This document shows, in pieces, positions 8,238 through 15,255 of a stretch of 31,932 nt of DNA (position 1 is its first letter; each line of letters begins with the position of its first letter). The notes under the pieces were generated by a model. That model saw only the letters and a list, made by a program, of their open reading frames with translations, was not told the origin of the DNA and did not search any database. A program made the translations under genes and the position numbers. The DNA comes from CBDTYW01 sp965364735. GTDB lineage: Bacteria; Actinomycetota; Nitriliruptoria; Nitriliruptorales; Nitriliruptoraceae. The stretch lies in contig CBDTYW010000010.1 of NCBI GenBank assembly GCA_965364735.1, positions 1-31,932 on the forward strand. The letters run 5' to 3'.

Positions 8238-8253
8238 GCCACCCGAAGGTGAC
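8238..8253 (-). other. UUCG-capped hairpin just 3' of the riboswitch aptamer
   Basis: On the minus strand, GUCACC-UUCG-GGUGGC forms a 6-bp stem with a stable UUCG loop, 8 bases after the aptamer's P1 stem. It could be part of the expression platform. A U-tract is absent, so classical intrinsic termination is not assured. Confidence 0.4.
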
Positions 8254-8261
8254 GCACCTTG

Positions 8262-8347
8262 GTGCCTGTTCGGCAGCCCGGCGATCCGTTCTGGACCCGT
8301 GGCTTTGCGCCCTCACCTTCCGGCGAGTTTGCCCTTGTCGCAGGCAC
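8262..8347 (-). ncRNA. c-di-GMP-I (GEMM-I) riboswitch aptamer, orphan
   Basis: Read on the minus strand, the element has every part of the GEMM-I fold. P1 is a perfect 7-bp stem, GUGCCUG (8347-8341) with CAGGCAC (8268-8262). It is followed by GGGCAAAC (8334-8327), then the P2 hairpin CUCGCC-GGAA-GGUGAG with a GNRA tetraloop (8327-8312). GGCGCAAAGCC (8311-8301, consensus GACGCAAAGCC) and ACGGGUCC come next. A short P3 hairpin GGUCC-AGAAC-GGAUC (8297-8283) and the hallmark GCCGGGCUGCCGAA (8282-8269) complete it. The GGG run that contains the ligand-pairing G is kept, which favours c-di-GMP over the A-bearing cGAMP variants (from knowledge of the family). No protein gene follows in the same direction before the 3' end of ppx, so this is an orphan switch, an antisense regulator or a remnant. 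Confidence 0.9.
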
Positions 8348-8393
8348 TCCCGTCCGTGTGACGTCGAGGCTTGCCCACCAACCAACGGCACGT

Positions 8394-8412
8394 CCCTCAC
8401 GGATCTTGAGGG
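8394..8412 (-). terminator. Hairpin after the oxidoreductase gene
   Basis: CCCTCA-(7)-TGAGGG forms a 6-bp stem, 20 bases past the stop of the minus-strand oxidoreductase gene and 46 bases before the riboswitch. It would separate the riboswitch RNA from the upstream operon. There is no T-tract. Confidence 0.45.
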
Positions 8413-8432
8413 CCGGTTGAAGGATCGGGAGA

Positions 8433-8798
8433 TCACATCTCGCGCAAGAGCACGAGATGCAGGACCCTCGCGTGGCGGATCCAGTACGGCAGCCGGTCCT
8501 TGCCCGGAGGGTCGTACTTCGCGTGGAACAACCCCAGGACCTCGCTGCGCTCCGGATCGTCATCACGCAGCGAGGCTGCGCGGACGAGCCACGACTGCTC
8601 GCCGATGCGCAGCACCGCCTGCTCCTGGGCCGTCAGGTTCAGGCACCACGTGACGAGGCCACCGGAGCCGGACATCATCCAGACCCCGCCGTCCGCGGGG
8701 TGGAACCAGAGCTCAGCGGTGTGGCGGCGTCCCGACACGACACCCTGCGTCGCGAGGGTGCAGTAGCGCTCGCTCGCTGCCTGCGGGGGAAGCTCCAC
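8433..8798 (-). CDS. Split-barrel oxidoreductase, DDN/PPOX-like (F420 or FMN)
   Basis: The 121-residue protein resembles the small deazaflavin-dependent nitroreductase/pyridoxamine-phosphate-oxidase-like split-barrel family. CTLATQGVVSGRRHTAELWF (residues 13-32) matches the TTxGRxSGxxxxxxxWF strand-turn-strand that contacts the cofactor phosphate, and VWMMSGSGG with TWCLNL corresponds to the following cofactor-contacting region. These proteins use F420 or FMN for two-electron reductions, often with unknown substrates. The start is a GTG with AGGA 6 bases upstream. It follows the endonuclease/phosphatase-family gene by only 16 bases, so it is probably the last gene of a pyk-led operon. The family assignment is moderate and the cofactor is not determinable here. 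Confidence 0.65.
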   Translation of the reverse strand: MELPPQAASERYCTLATQGVVSGRRHTAELWFHPADGGVWMMSGSGGLVTWCLNLTAQEQAVLRIGEQSWLVRAASLRDDDPERSEVLGLFHAKYDPPGKDRLPYWIRHARVLHLVLLREM

Positions 8799-8814
8799 TG
8801 ACGTTCCTGCGGTC

Positions 8815-9843
8815 TCAGCCGGACGCGCCGGTCCCGATCACCAGGTCGACGACGACGGGTCGATGGTCTGACACCCCGTCTGATGCAGGAACATACGCGG
8901 CCGTCGCCGTCATTCCTCGCGTCAGCACCCAGTCGATCCGGAAGTAGGCACCGACCGTCGAACGGGCAGGCCACGTGAAGCCCGGGCCGCGGCCTGCGGC
9001 ACGCTGCGGGTCGTCGAACCCCGCGCCCACGAGCGTCCGGTAGGGCTGCGAGCGCTCGGTGGAGTTGAAGTCACCGCCGATCACGGTCGGGAGGTCGTCC
9101 AGCCGGTCGAGGACCGCCTGGATCTCGGCCTCGCGGAGGTCACCCTCGAACCCGATGCGATCGACCATCGAGGCGCCACAGCTGGGGCACGGGGACACGA
9201 GGTGAACCGACACGACCTGGATCAGCGTCCCGTCGACGTCGAGCGTCACGACAGCCGTCGGCCGCGCGTTGCGGATCGGCCGGTCCACGCGATGCATCTC
9301 CACGATCGGATGTCGCGAGAAGACCGCGACCCCTGCGAGCCCGGCTTCGCCCGACGCCCACGAGTGAGGCAGGACGTCGACGAGGTCCTTGCCCAGCTGC
9401 TCGGCGCGCCACGGCAGGACCTCCTGCGTCAACAACACGTCGGGCTGCTCCCGCGCGACGAGGTCCAGCACGTGGTCGGAGTCCTCCGTCTGGACGAAGA
9501 CGTTGTAGGAAACCAGCCGCAGACGGGGGCCCTCCACGTCGGCGATGCTGCGCGGGAGGAACAACGAGCCGTAGCTCCAGACCCAGACGAACGCCGGAAC
9601 AAGGAGCCAGACGGCGAGATCCCGCCGACGCGGGAGGAGCGCCAGCGCGAGCACGGGCCCGGGCAGAGCCCACCAGAAGGTGCTGATGTTGAAGGGCTGC
9701 AACCACCAAGGGTCCCCGACGACCATCCACAGCACCACGACGACCAGGGTCGCGACGCCGTAGGCCCTCACGAGCCGGGTCACGAGCCGGCGACGTGGAC
9801 GCACCGGTCCCGAGGCCAGGTCGGGATCGGTGGTGGTGCGCAT
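8815..9843 (-). CDS. Membrane-anchored endonuclease/exonuclease/phosphatase family protein
   Basis: The 342-residue protein has three hydrophobic segments in its first 100 residues (around GVATLVVVVLWMVVG, FWWALPGPVLALALL and LAVWLLVPAFVWVW), followed by an EEP-fold hydrolase domain. Hallmarks are RLVSYNVF, DVLLTQEV (metal-binding Glu), GDFNS, RIDWVLTR and SDHRPVVVDL (catalytic Asp-His). The topology suggests that the catalytic domain faces outside the membrane. Substrates of such proteins range from nucleic acids to phospholipids, and none can be chosen here. The ATG at 9843 was taken; a TTG at 9903 immediately after the pyk stop would add 20 residues and couple it to pyk. The gene is followed closely by the split-barrel oxidoreductase gene. 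Confidence 0.85.
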   Translation of the reverse strand: MRTTTDPDLASGPVRPRRRLVTRLVRAYGVATLVVVVLWMVVGDPWWLQPFNISTFWWALPGPVLALALLPRRRDLAVWLLVPAFVWVWSYGSLFLPRSIADVEGPRLRLVSYNVFVQTEDSDHVLDLVAREQPDVLLTQEVLPWRAEQLGKDLVDVLPHSWASGEAGLAGVAVFSRHPIVEMHRVDRPIRNARPTAVVTLDVDGTLIQVVSVHLVSPCPSCGASMVDRIGFEGDLREAEIQAVLDRLDDLPTVIGGDFNSTERSQPYRTLVGAGFDDPQRAAGRGPGFTWPARSTVGAYFRIDWVLTRGMTATAAYVPASDGVSDHRPVVVDLVIGTGASG

Positions 9844-9903
9844 GAGGTCAGCGTCCCCGATGACCCGCGCCCGCGCGCGGTCGGGGCCCGCCTGTCCGAC
9901 CAA

Positions 9904-11340
9904 CTATTCGAGCGCACCACCGAGGGTGTGCAGCATGAGGCGGTTCGTGCCGCCGCGACCGGGAACTCCGGAGACGATGACGATCGAGTCGCCTGCCGCG
10001 CCGAGGCCGCGGCTGAGCACCACCTCCTCCGCAGCAGCGATCAGGTCCGCCGCCCGTGTCTTCTCCGGCACGAGGACGCCCTCGGTCCCCCACATCAACG
10101 CGGTGCGACGCCGCGGCGCCTCCCGAGTCGAGCAGGCGATGATCGGCACGTCGGGCCGGAACTTGGAGACCAGCTGCGCGGAGTGCCCGGAAAGGCTGAA
10201 GACGCAGATCGCGGAGGCGCGGATGTCCTTCGCGGCCTGAACCGCTGCCTTGGCGACCACGCGGTTCACGGCCAGACCGGCCTTCGGCTCGGGTGGGCGC
10301 GTGTGGTGCTCGCCGGTCGACTCCGCGACCTCGATGATGCGCGCCATGGTGTTGACCGCCTCGACCGGGAACCGGCCCGCCGCCGTCTCGCCCGAGAGCA
10401 TCACCGCGTCGGTGCCGTCGAAGATGGCGTTGGCGACGTCCGAGGCCTCGGCCCGCGTCGGTCGGGGGCTTCGGATCATCGAGTCGAGCATCTCGGTGGC
10501 CGTGATGACCGGCTTGCCGGCCTGGTTCGCCATCGTGATGATCTGCTTCTGGATCGCCGGCACGCGCTCCGGGCCGATCTCGACGCCGAGATCGCCGCGT
10601 GCGACCATGACCGCATCAGACTCCGCGATGATCGACTCGAGGTTCGTGATCGCCTCGGGCCGCTCGAGCTTCGCGATCACCGGCATCTCGCCGCCATGCA
10701 GGTGGACCAGCCGACGCACCTCGACGACCTCAGCCGCCGTTCGCACGAAGGACATCGCGATCCAGTCGACGCCGATCTCGCACATCGTCTTGAGGTCGAT
10801 GCGGTCCTTGTCGGTCATGGCCTTGGCCGACACGTCGACCCCGGGGAGGTTGACGCCCTTGCGGCTGGAGGCGATCCCACCTGCCACGACGCGGGTGTGG
10901 ACCGCATCACCGTGCACGCGCGACACCACGAGCCGGATCATGCCGTCGTTGATCAGGATCAGCGCGCCGGGCTCGACGTCGTCGGCGAGCTGCTCGTAGA
11001 CGACCGGCAGGACCGGGATCCCGGCGCCGTCGTCGTAGTCGTCGAGCTCGTCGTGACCGGCGCGAAGGATGACCTCGCCCCCGTCCGGGAGCAGGATGCC
11101 GTCCGCGGGAACGACGCCGAGACGGATCTTCGGGCCCTGGAGGTCCCCGAGCGAGCCGACGTTGCGGCCCAGCTGGGCGGCGATCGTGTGGACCATCTCG
11201 AGCCGGTCGGCGTGCTCCTCTGCGGTTCCGTGGGAGAAGTTCAGCCGCACCACGTCGACGCCCCCGGCGATCACGGCGCGCAGCCGATCCGGGTCGTCGA
11301 GGGCAGGGCCCAACGTTGCCACGATCTTCGCTCGGCGCAC
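9904..11340 (-). CDS. pyk: Pyruvate kinase
   Basis: This enzyme catalyses the last step of glycolysis, phosphoenolpyruvate plus ADP to pyruvate plus ATP. The 478-residue length is standard. Landmarks in order are AKIVATLGPA and VVRLNFSHG at the N-terminus, LQGPKIRLG, the B domain, FVRTAAEV, the catalytic lysine in VIAKLERPEAI (IENxEG in many homologues), MVARGDLGVE and ITATEMLDSMI. The C-terminal allosteric domain contains IFSLSGHSA-like sequence (CVFSLSGHSA). The start is a GTG at 11340 with a strong GGAGG 6 bases upstream. A TANNNT box lies at 11374-11379. It heads a probable three-gene minus-strand operon. Confidence 0.96.
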   Translation of the reverse strand: MRRAKIVATLGPALDDPDRLRAVIAGGVDVVRLNFSHGTAEEHADRLEMVHTIAAQLGRNVGSLGDLQGPKIRLGVVPADGILLPDGGEVILRAGHDELDDYDDGAGIPVLPVVYEQLADDVEPGALILINDGMIRLVVSRVHGDAVHTRVVAGGIASSRKGVNLPGVDVSAKAMTDKDRIDLKTMCEIGVDWIAMSFVRTAAEVVEVRRLVHLHGGEMPVIAKLERPEAITNLESIIAESDAVMVARGDLGVEIGPERVPAIQKQIITMANQAGKPVITATEMLDSMIRSPRPTRAEASDVANAIFDGTDAVMLSGETAAGRFPVEAVNTMARIIEVAESTGEHHTRPPEPKAGLAVNRVVAKAAVQAAKDIRASAICVFSLSGHSAQLVSKFRPDVPIIACSTREAPRRRTALMWGTEGVLVPEKTRAADLIAAAEEVVLSRGLGAAGDSIVIVSGVPGRGGTNRLMLHTLGGALE

Positions 11341-11373
11341 GTCTGACCTCCGGGTGGCAACGCTCCGAGTCGC

Positions 11374-11379
11374 AGCCTA
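11374..11379 (-). promoter_or_regulatory. Candidate -10 box for pyk
   Basis: On the minus strand TAGGCT fits TANNNT and lies 33 bases before the pyk GTG, leaving a leader that contains the GGAGG ribosome binding site. A -35 box was not recognised. Confidence 0.35.
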
Positions 11380-11392
11380 CGTGGAAGCGGCC

Positions 11393-11410
11393 GCACGGGG
11401 GTGGCCGTGC
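11393..11410 (-). terminator. Hairpin after the BMP-like lipoprotein gene
   Basis: GCACGG-(6)-CCGTGC forms a 6-bp GC-rich stem beginning 10 bases after the lipoprotein stop and upstream of the pyk promoter region. It is probably the end of the deacetylase/lipoprotein operon. Confidence 0.45.
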
Positions 11411-11420
11411 AGCACGCGGC

Positions 11421-12488
11421 TCAGCCCGCCGAACGGAGCTCCGCCAGCACCCGGACCACGATGTCCTCCGCAGCGTCAACCGGCCCCGCGACGAGGCCCA
11501 GCGCGCCGTCAGGGAAGCCGAGGGTCACGATGCCCGGCTCCCAGCCCGCGTGCAGTCTTTGGATCGCGACGTCGACGGCCATCGCGACGTCGAAGGTGTG
11601 CGCCGCGACGACCCGCTCGAGCAGGGTTCCGTCCCCGTCCACGAGCGACTCGGCCGGCCCGAGCAGACCCGTCGGGGCGCGCGCGCGTCGGGCGGCCTGC
11701 TGTGCTGCCGGTGAGCCGTCGATGACGATGATCCTGACGCCGGCCGTCGTCATGGCGCGCAGGGCGGCCGCCGGGTCGTCAGCGCCGATCGCGGTCGTGG
11801 CTGTCGGGATCACCGCGGGGATGACCGTTCCGCTGACGGTGGTCCGCGCTTCGCGCGCGGTGACACCGGATGCAGCGCGTGCGGCCACCAGCGGTGCCGT
11901 CAGCTGTGTCGAGATCCGCGCGTCGACCGCGAGGACGCCGACGGTCTCGGACGGACCGGCGACGATGGCCGCCGCTCGCGCGAGGGCATCACGAGCCGCG
12001 CTCGCGTCGGGCTGGACGACCAGCAGCGACCCGACCGCGGTTGCGGGCGCGTCGTCGATGGCCGGGACCGCGCAGAACCGGGTCCCCGGATGGTCACCGG
12101 CGATCCGACGAAGCAACCCGGTCGCGCCCGGACCGACGACGCAGACGAGGTCGACCCCGTCGGCCGCGAAGAACCGCACGAGGTCTTCCTGCGCGGCGCG
12201 ATCGCTGCCCACCGTGACGACCAGCTCGTCGACCGCGTCCGCCGCGAGCCCGGCGAGCTGCGCCTGGTTGCTCAGGGCGACCGAGGCTGCTGCGGTGTCG
12301 GACGTGGCGAGGACGACCGCGACGCGCAGCTGCGATCCGGTCAGATCGACGGGGGGTGCCGCGGTGCTCGCCGTGGGAGTTGCCTGCGGCTGCACCTCGT
12401 CCGCGTCGGTGCATCCGGCGAGCACCATCGCGCCAGCGAGCAGGACGACCAGCAGTCGTCGCGCCATGGCTGGCCGTGCGTGCTCCAC
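11421..12488 (-). CDS. BMP/Med-family-like lipoprotein (putative substrate-binding protein)
   Basis: The 355-residue protein begins with a lipoprotein signal peptide (RRLLVVLLAGAMVLAGC; predicted lipidated Cys26). The mature part has the two-lobed periplasmic-binding fold of the BMP/PnrA type: VDLVCVVGPGATGLLRRIA and GTRFCAVPAID in the first lobe, and RIIVIDGSPAAQQAA and ITLGFPDGALGLV-like sequence (IVTLGFPDGALGLV) near the end. BMP proteins bind nucleosides for ABC uptake or act as Med-like regulators; no permease or ATPase gene is adjacent, so the partner is unknown. The GTG at 12488 has GGAG 6 bases upstream; an ATG at 12467 would remove seven residues. It lies 11 bases after the deacetylase/flavin-reductase gene, apparently in one operon. 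Confidence 0.65.
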   Translation of the reverse strand: MEHARPAMARRLLVVLLAGAMVLAGCTDADEVQPQATPTASTAAPPVDLTGSQLRVAVVLATSDTAAASVALSNQAQLAGLAADAVDELVVTVGSDRAAQEDLVRFFAADGVDLVCVVGPGATGLLRRIAGDHPGTRFCAVPAIDDAPATAVGSLLVVQPDASAARDALARAAAIVAGPSETVGVLAVDARISTQLTAPLVAARAASGVTAREARTTVSGTVIPAVIPTATTAIGADDPAAALRAMTTAGVRIIVIDGSPAAQQAARRARAPTGLLGPAESLVDGDGTLLERVVAAHTFDVAMAVDVAIQRLHAGWEPGIVTLGFPDGALGLVAGPVDAAEDIVVRVLAELRSAG

Positions 12489-12499
12489 GCGGTGCTCCG

Positions 12500-13870
12500 T
12501 CAGTCCCCGATGGCCAGCCGCGTGTATCCGCCGCTGCCGTAGTAGACCAGCGGGTCGATGCCGCGGACATCTCCGAGCGCGGCCACCCGGCCGACGACGA
12601 TCAGGTGGTCGCCGCCGTCGTGGATGTCCCAGACCTCACAGTCCAACCACGCGAGGGCATCGTCGAGGACGGGCGCGCCGGTGATCTCGCTGCGGTGCGG
12701 GATGTCCGCGAAGCCCGCCGCTCCGGCTGGCCGGGCGGGGTTCGCGAAGTGATCGGACGTGGAACGCTGCTCGGCGCCGAGGATCGAGAGCGCGAAGACG
12801 CGCGAGGCGACGATCTCGTCGGCCATGTGGTTGCCGCGGGCCACGCAGACCAGGACGAGCAGCGGATCGAGCGACACGGAGGTCACCGCGTTCGCCGTCA
12901 TCCCGTGCGGATCACCGTCACGCACGGTCGTCATGACCGTGACCCCGGTGACGAAGCGACCCATCACGCGCCGGAAGCTTCGCGGGTCGGGCTGCGGCAC
13001 GCTCGGCGGCAGGCCGTCGAGGAGCGAGTCCTCGCCGTCCCGAGCGCCTCCGGGCGGCGTCAGCCTGACGAACTGCTCCAGACCGAACATGCCTCCGGCC
13101 ATCTCGGGCGGGATGTTGAGGAAGAAGGAGTCCGGCCCGATCTGCGAGCGGTGCGCCGCCATGGCCGCCTGCTTCTGCTCCAGGAACCCGACGGTGTCGA
13201 TGCTCGTGGTGACCAGCTCGTCGGGCGTCCCGAAGGGCAGGTCCTCCGGTCCCGAGATCTCCGCGTCACCGAAGGGCGAAGGCATGCCGGCCGCCATCAT
13301 CGCCTGGTGGCCGGCCCAGACGCGGCCGCGCCCCAGCGTGTGCACGTACCGCTTGGCGACCACCGTCGGATGGCCCGGCAGGTCAGCGTCCGGATCCGCC
13401 GCGAGCGCGATGGCCCGGTCGGTGACGCGGTTGGCCTTCACGTGATCGGGGTGTCCGTAGGTGCCGTGCTCGTCATCGCTCACGACGACCTCGGGGCGGA
13501 GCTGCCGGATGATCACGGCGAGCCGTCGAGACGCGACCTCGAGGTCCGCCGCATGGAACGAGTCCGGATGACCGTTCGCCGACGTGTCGACCATGCCGGA
13601 GTCGCGGTAGCCGAGCCAGATGTGTCGTGGACCGCCCAGCGCCGTGATCGCGTCGGCCATCTCGACGCGACGCACCGCCCCCATCTCCTGACCGGCGAGG
13701 TCGATGCCGGCCTGGTTCTCGCCCTCCTCACCTCCGGTGCAGGTGACGACCGTCACGTCATGGCCCGCCGCGGTGTAGCGGGCGATGACCCCACCACATG
13801 CGATCGCTTCGTCGTCCGGATGCGGGTGGACGAACAGCAACCGCCGGGGCGGCGTGGTGGTCGCGGTCAT
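12500..13870 (-). CDS. LmbE/PIG-L deacetylase (MshB/Mca-like) fused to a flavin reductase domain
   Basis: The 456-residue protein joins two enzymes. Residues 10-285 are an LmbE/PIG-L zinc amidase resembling MshB and Mca of mycothiol metabolism. HPHPDDE carries His17 and Asp20, and YGHPDH carries His143, the expected zinc ligands; HRSQIGPDSFF is also typical of this group. Residues 298-456 are a flavin reductase-like FMN-binding split barrel (FRRVMGRFVTGVTVMTT, then GMTANAVTSVSLDPLLV). A short low-complexity linker joins them and the frame is continuous. The ATG at 13870 is preferred because GGAG lies 7 bases upstream. The fusion suggests thiol-conjugate hydrolysis coupled to flavin chemistry, for example detoxification, but this is inference. 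Deacetylation of another GlcNAc-type substrate is an alternative. Confidence 0.85.
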   Translation of the reverse strand: MTATTTPPRRLLFVHPHPDDEAIACGGVIARYTAAGHDVTVVTCTGGEEGENQAGIDLAGQEMGAVRRVEMADAITALGGPRHIWLGYRDSGMVDTSANGHPDSFHAADLEVASRRLAVIIRQLRPEVVVSDDEHGTYGHPDHVKANRVTDRAIALAADPDADLPGHPTVVAKRYVHTLGRGRVWAGHQAMMAAGMPSPFGDAEISGPEDLPFGTPDELVTTSIDTVGFLEQKQAAMAAHRSQIGPDSFFLNIPPEMAGGMFGLEQFVRLTPPGGARDGEDSLLDGLPPSVPQPDPRSFRRVMGRFVTGVTVMTTVRDGDPHGMTANAVTSVSLDPLLVLVCVARGNHMADEIVASRVFALSILGAEQRSTSDHFANPARPAGAAGFADIPHRSEITGAPVLDDALAWLDCEVWDIHDGGDHLIVVGRVAALGDVRGIDPLVYYGSGGYTRLAIGD

Positions 13871-13982
13871 CGACAGACTCCGTCTCTGGAGCGGTCCCAC
13901 GCTCGCGGATCGAGCGGGTGGAGCGCGCAGGCTCGCCCAAGGGTGCCACCCGGCGGACGTGCCGGCACCACGGCCTCTGCCC

Positions 13983-13988
13983 TAACGT
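13983..13988 (+). promoter_or_regulatory. Candidate -10 box for the RNase D-like gene
   Basis: TAACGT matches TANNNT and stands in the divergent spacer, 3 bases before the ATG at 13992. If used with normal spacing, transcription would start within the first codons, which would favour the later ATG at 14025 as the real start. Confidence 0.35.
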
Positions 13989-13991
13989 GCC

Positions 13992-15239
13992 ATGGTCAAC
14001 TCCAGCGACCCTTGGTGCGCACGCATGACCTCGCAGCGAACCCCGCCGTCCAGCCGCGCCAGGGGTGGTAGGGGCTCAGGTCCGGACGCGCGCGAGATGG
14101 TGCTGGTCGAGGAGCCCGAGCACCTGACGCCGGCGCTCGAACGCATCGACGAGCCCGTCATCGGCATCGACGTCGAACGGGCCGACTCGAACAACTACTT
14201 CCGACGCTCAGCGCTGATCCAGATCGGAACAGCCGACGTCTGCGTCCTCATCGACACGGTCGCGCTCGAGGGCTTCGGCGAGATCGACGCGTTCCTCGAG
14301 GACCGGCTCGGGATCCTCCACGCCGCGCAGAACGACCTGATCCCGCTCGACAGCGACGGCATCCTCGTCCCGAACCTCGGTGACACCGCCGTCGCCGCCG
14401 GCCTCCTGGGTCTGCCGATCGGGCTCGGACCGCTGCTCAGCGAGCTCCTCGACGTGGAGCTCAGCCCGGACAAGGACCGGTTCCAGCGTGCCGACTGGGG
14501 TGCGCGCCCCATCGACCACGACATGCTCGCCTACGCCGCGGACGACGTCTACCACCTGCCCCGGCTCCACGATCACCTGCTCGAGCTGCTCGACGATGCC
14601 GGGCGACTCGCCTGGTACGAGCAGGAGATCGCTCACCTCAAGATCACCGCGATGAGCGAGGTCCGCGAGTGGACGAAGGTCCGAGGTTCCGGGCGGCTCA
14701 ACCCCGCACAGCGGGCCCTCCTTCGCACCCTGTGGGAGCAGCGCGAGGAGCTTGCCCGGGAGCACGACATCGCCCCCAACCGCCTGCTGCGCGACGACGT
14801 GCTGCTCGATCTGTCGACGACACCGTCGCGCGGGCCCGCGGACATCATCCGTCGACAGCAGCGTCGGAACTCCCCCATCCGGCACCACGGTGAGGCGATG
14901 CACGAAGCTGCGCTGCGCGGCGCCGAAGCACCACCGGAGCCCAAGCGATCCAAGGGCAAGCGTCGGGCGAGCGACGAGGACCGGGCGGCCTTCGACGCCA
15001 TGAAGTCGGCGCGCACCCGGATCGCGAAGGAGCTGGGCCTCGATCCCGGCACGATGTGCTCGTCGAAGCTGCTCCAGCCGGCTGCCCATGGCAACCCGAC
15101 CGACCGTGATCAGCTGTGCGAGCTCGCACAGCTGCGCCCGTGGCAGGCCGAGCTGCTCGGCGACGCCCTGTGGGACGCCTGGGCCAACGCCCACGACGGC
15201 AACGACGACTCCTCCAGCGACTCCAGCGACGAGGAGTAG
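13992..15239 (+). CDS. rnd: Ribonuclease D-like DEDD 3'-5' exonuclease with HRDC domain
   Basis: This is a putative 3'-5' exoribonuclease acting in tRNA or other RNA 3' processing. The DEDDy motifs are present: IGIDVERAD (Exo I, Asp and Glu), LHAAQNDLIPL (Exo II, Asp) and YAADDVYHLPRL (Exo III, Tyr and Asp). A linker and an HRDC-like region (KVRGSGRLNPAQRALLRTLW) follow. The C-terminal half contains a basic segment (PKRSKGKRR) and the protein ends in an acidic Asp/Ser-rich tail. The longest open form is 415 residues; the ATG at 14025 would give 404 and is plausible since the first 35 residues show no conserved features. It converges on ispH with only 4 bases between stop codons. Confidence 0.88.
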   Translation: MVNSSDPWCARMTSQRTPPSSRARGGRGSGPDAREMVLVEEPEHLTPALERIDEPVIGIDVERADSNNYFRRSALIQIGTADVCVLIDTVALEGFGEIDAFLEDRLGILHAAQNDLIPLDSDGILVPNLGDTAVAAGLLGLPIGLGPLLSELLDVELSPDKDRFQRADWGARPIDHDMLAYAADDVYHLPRLHDHLLELLDDAGRLAWYEQEIAHLKITAMSEVREWTKVRGSGRLNPAQRALLRTLWEQREELAREHDIAPNRLLRDDVLLDLSTTPSRGPADIIRRQQRRNSPIRHHGEAMHEAALRGAEAPPEPKRSKGKRRASDEDRAAFDAMKSARTRIAKELGLDPGTMCSSKLLQPAAHGNPTDRDQLCELAQLRPWQAELLGDALWDAWANAHDGNDDSSSDSSDEE

Positions 15240-15255
15240 GACGTCACTTCGTCGC
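15226..15255. terminator. Inverted repeat across the rnd/ispH convergent stops
   Basis: GCGACGA (15226-15232) pairs with TCGTCGC (15249-15255) around both stop codons, with a 3-bp AGT/ACT pairing inside the loop. It is a weaker candidate bidirectional terminator than the other convergent sites in the window. Confidence 0.35.

Larger units (their letters stand above)
8065..8432. other. Protein-free interval holding an orphan riboswitch and hairpins
   Basis: This 368-base stretch between the 3' ends of ppx (plus) and the split-barrel oxidoreductase gene (minus) has no convincing coding sequence on either strand. It contains a long inverted repeat near ppx, a UUCG hairpin, a c-di-GMP-I aptamer on the minus strand, and a terminator-like hairpin next to the oxidoreductase gene. 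Short open frames across it lack ribosome binding sites and recognisable protein sequence. Confidence 0.8.

Noticed and set aside
8027..8566. Minus-strand open frame covering the riboswitch and overlapping the oxidoreductase gene
   Set aside because: It runs through the structured RNA and through two genes in other frames, is rich in Arg/Ser shadow sequence and has no ribosome binding site.
9202..11346. 714-codon plus-strand open frame opposite pyk and the EEP-family gene
   Set aside because: Composition (Arg, His, Asp, Gly rich) is that of an antisense shadow in high-GC DNA; both minus-strand genes are unmistakable.
12356..14071. 571-codon plus-strand open frame opposite the deacetylase/flavin-reductase fusion
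   Set aside because: Antisense shadow with no motifs; the minus-strand product has clear enzyme signatures throughout.
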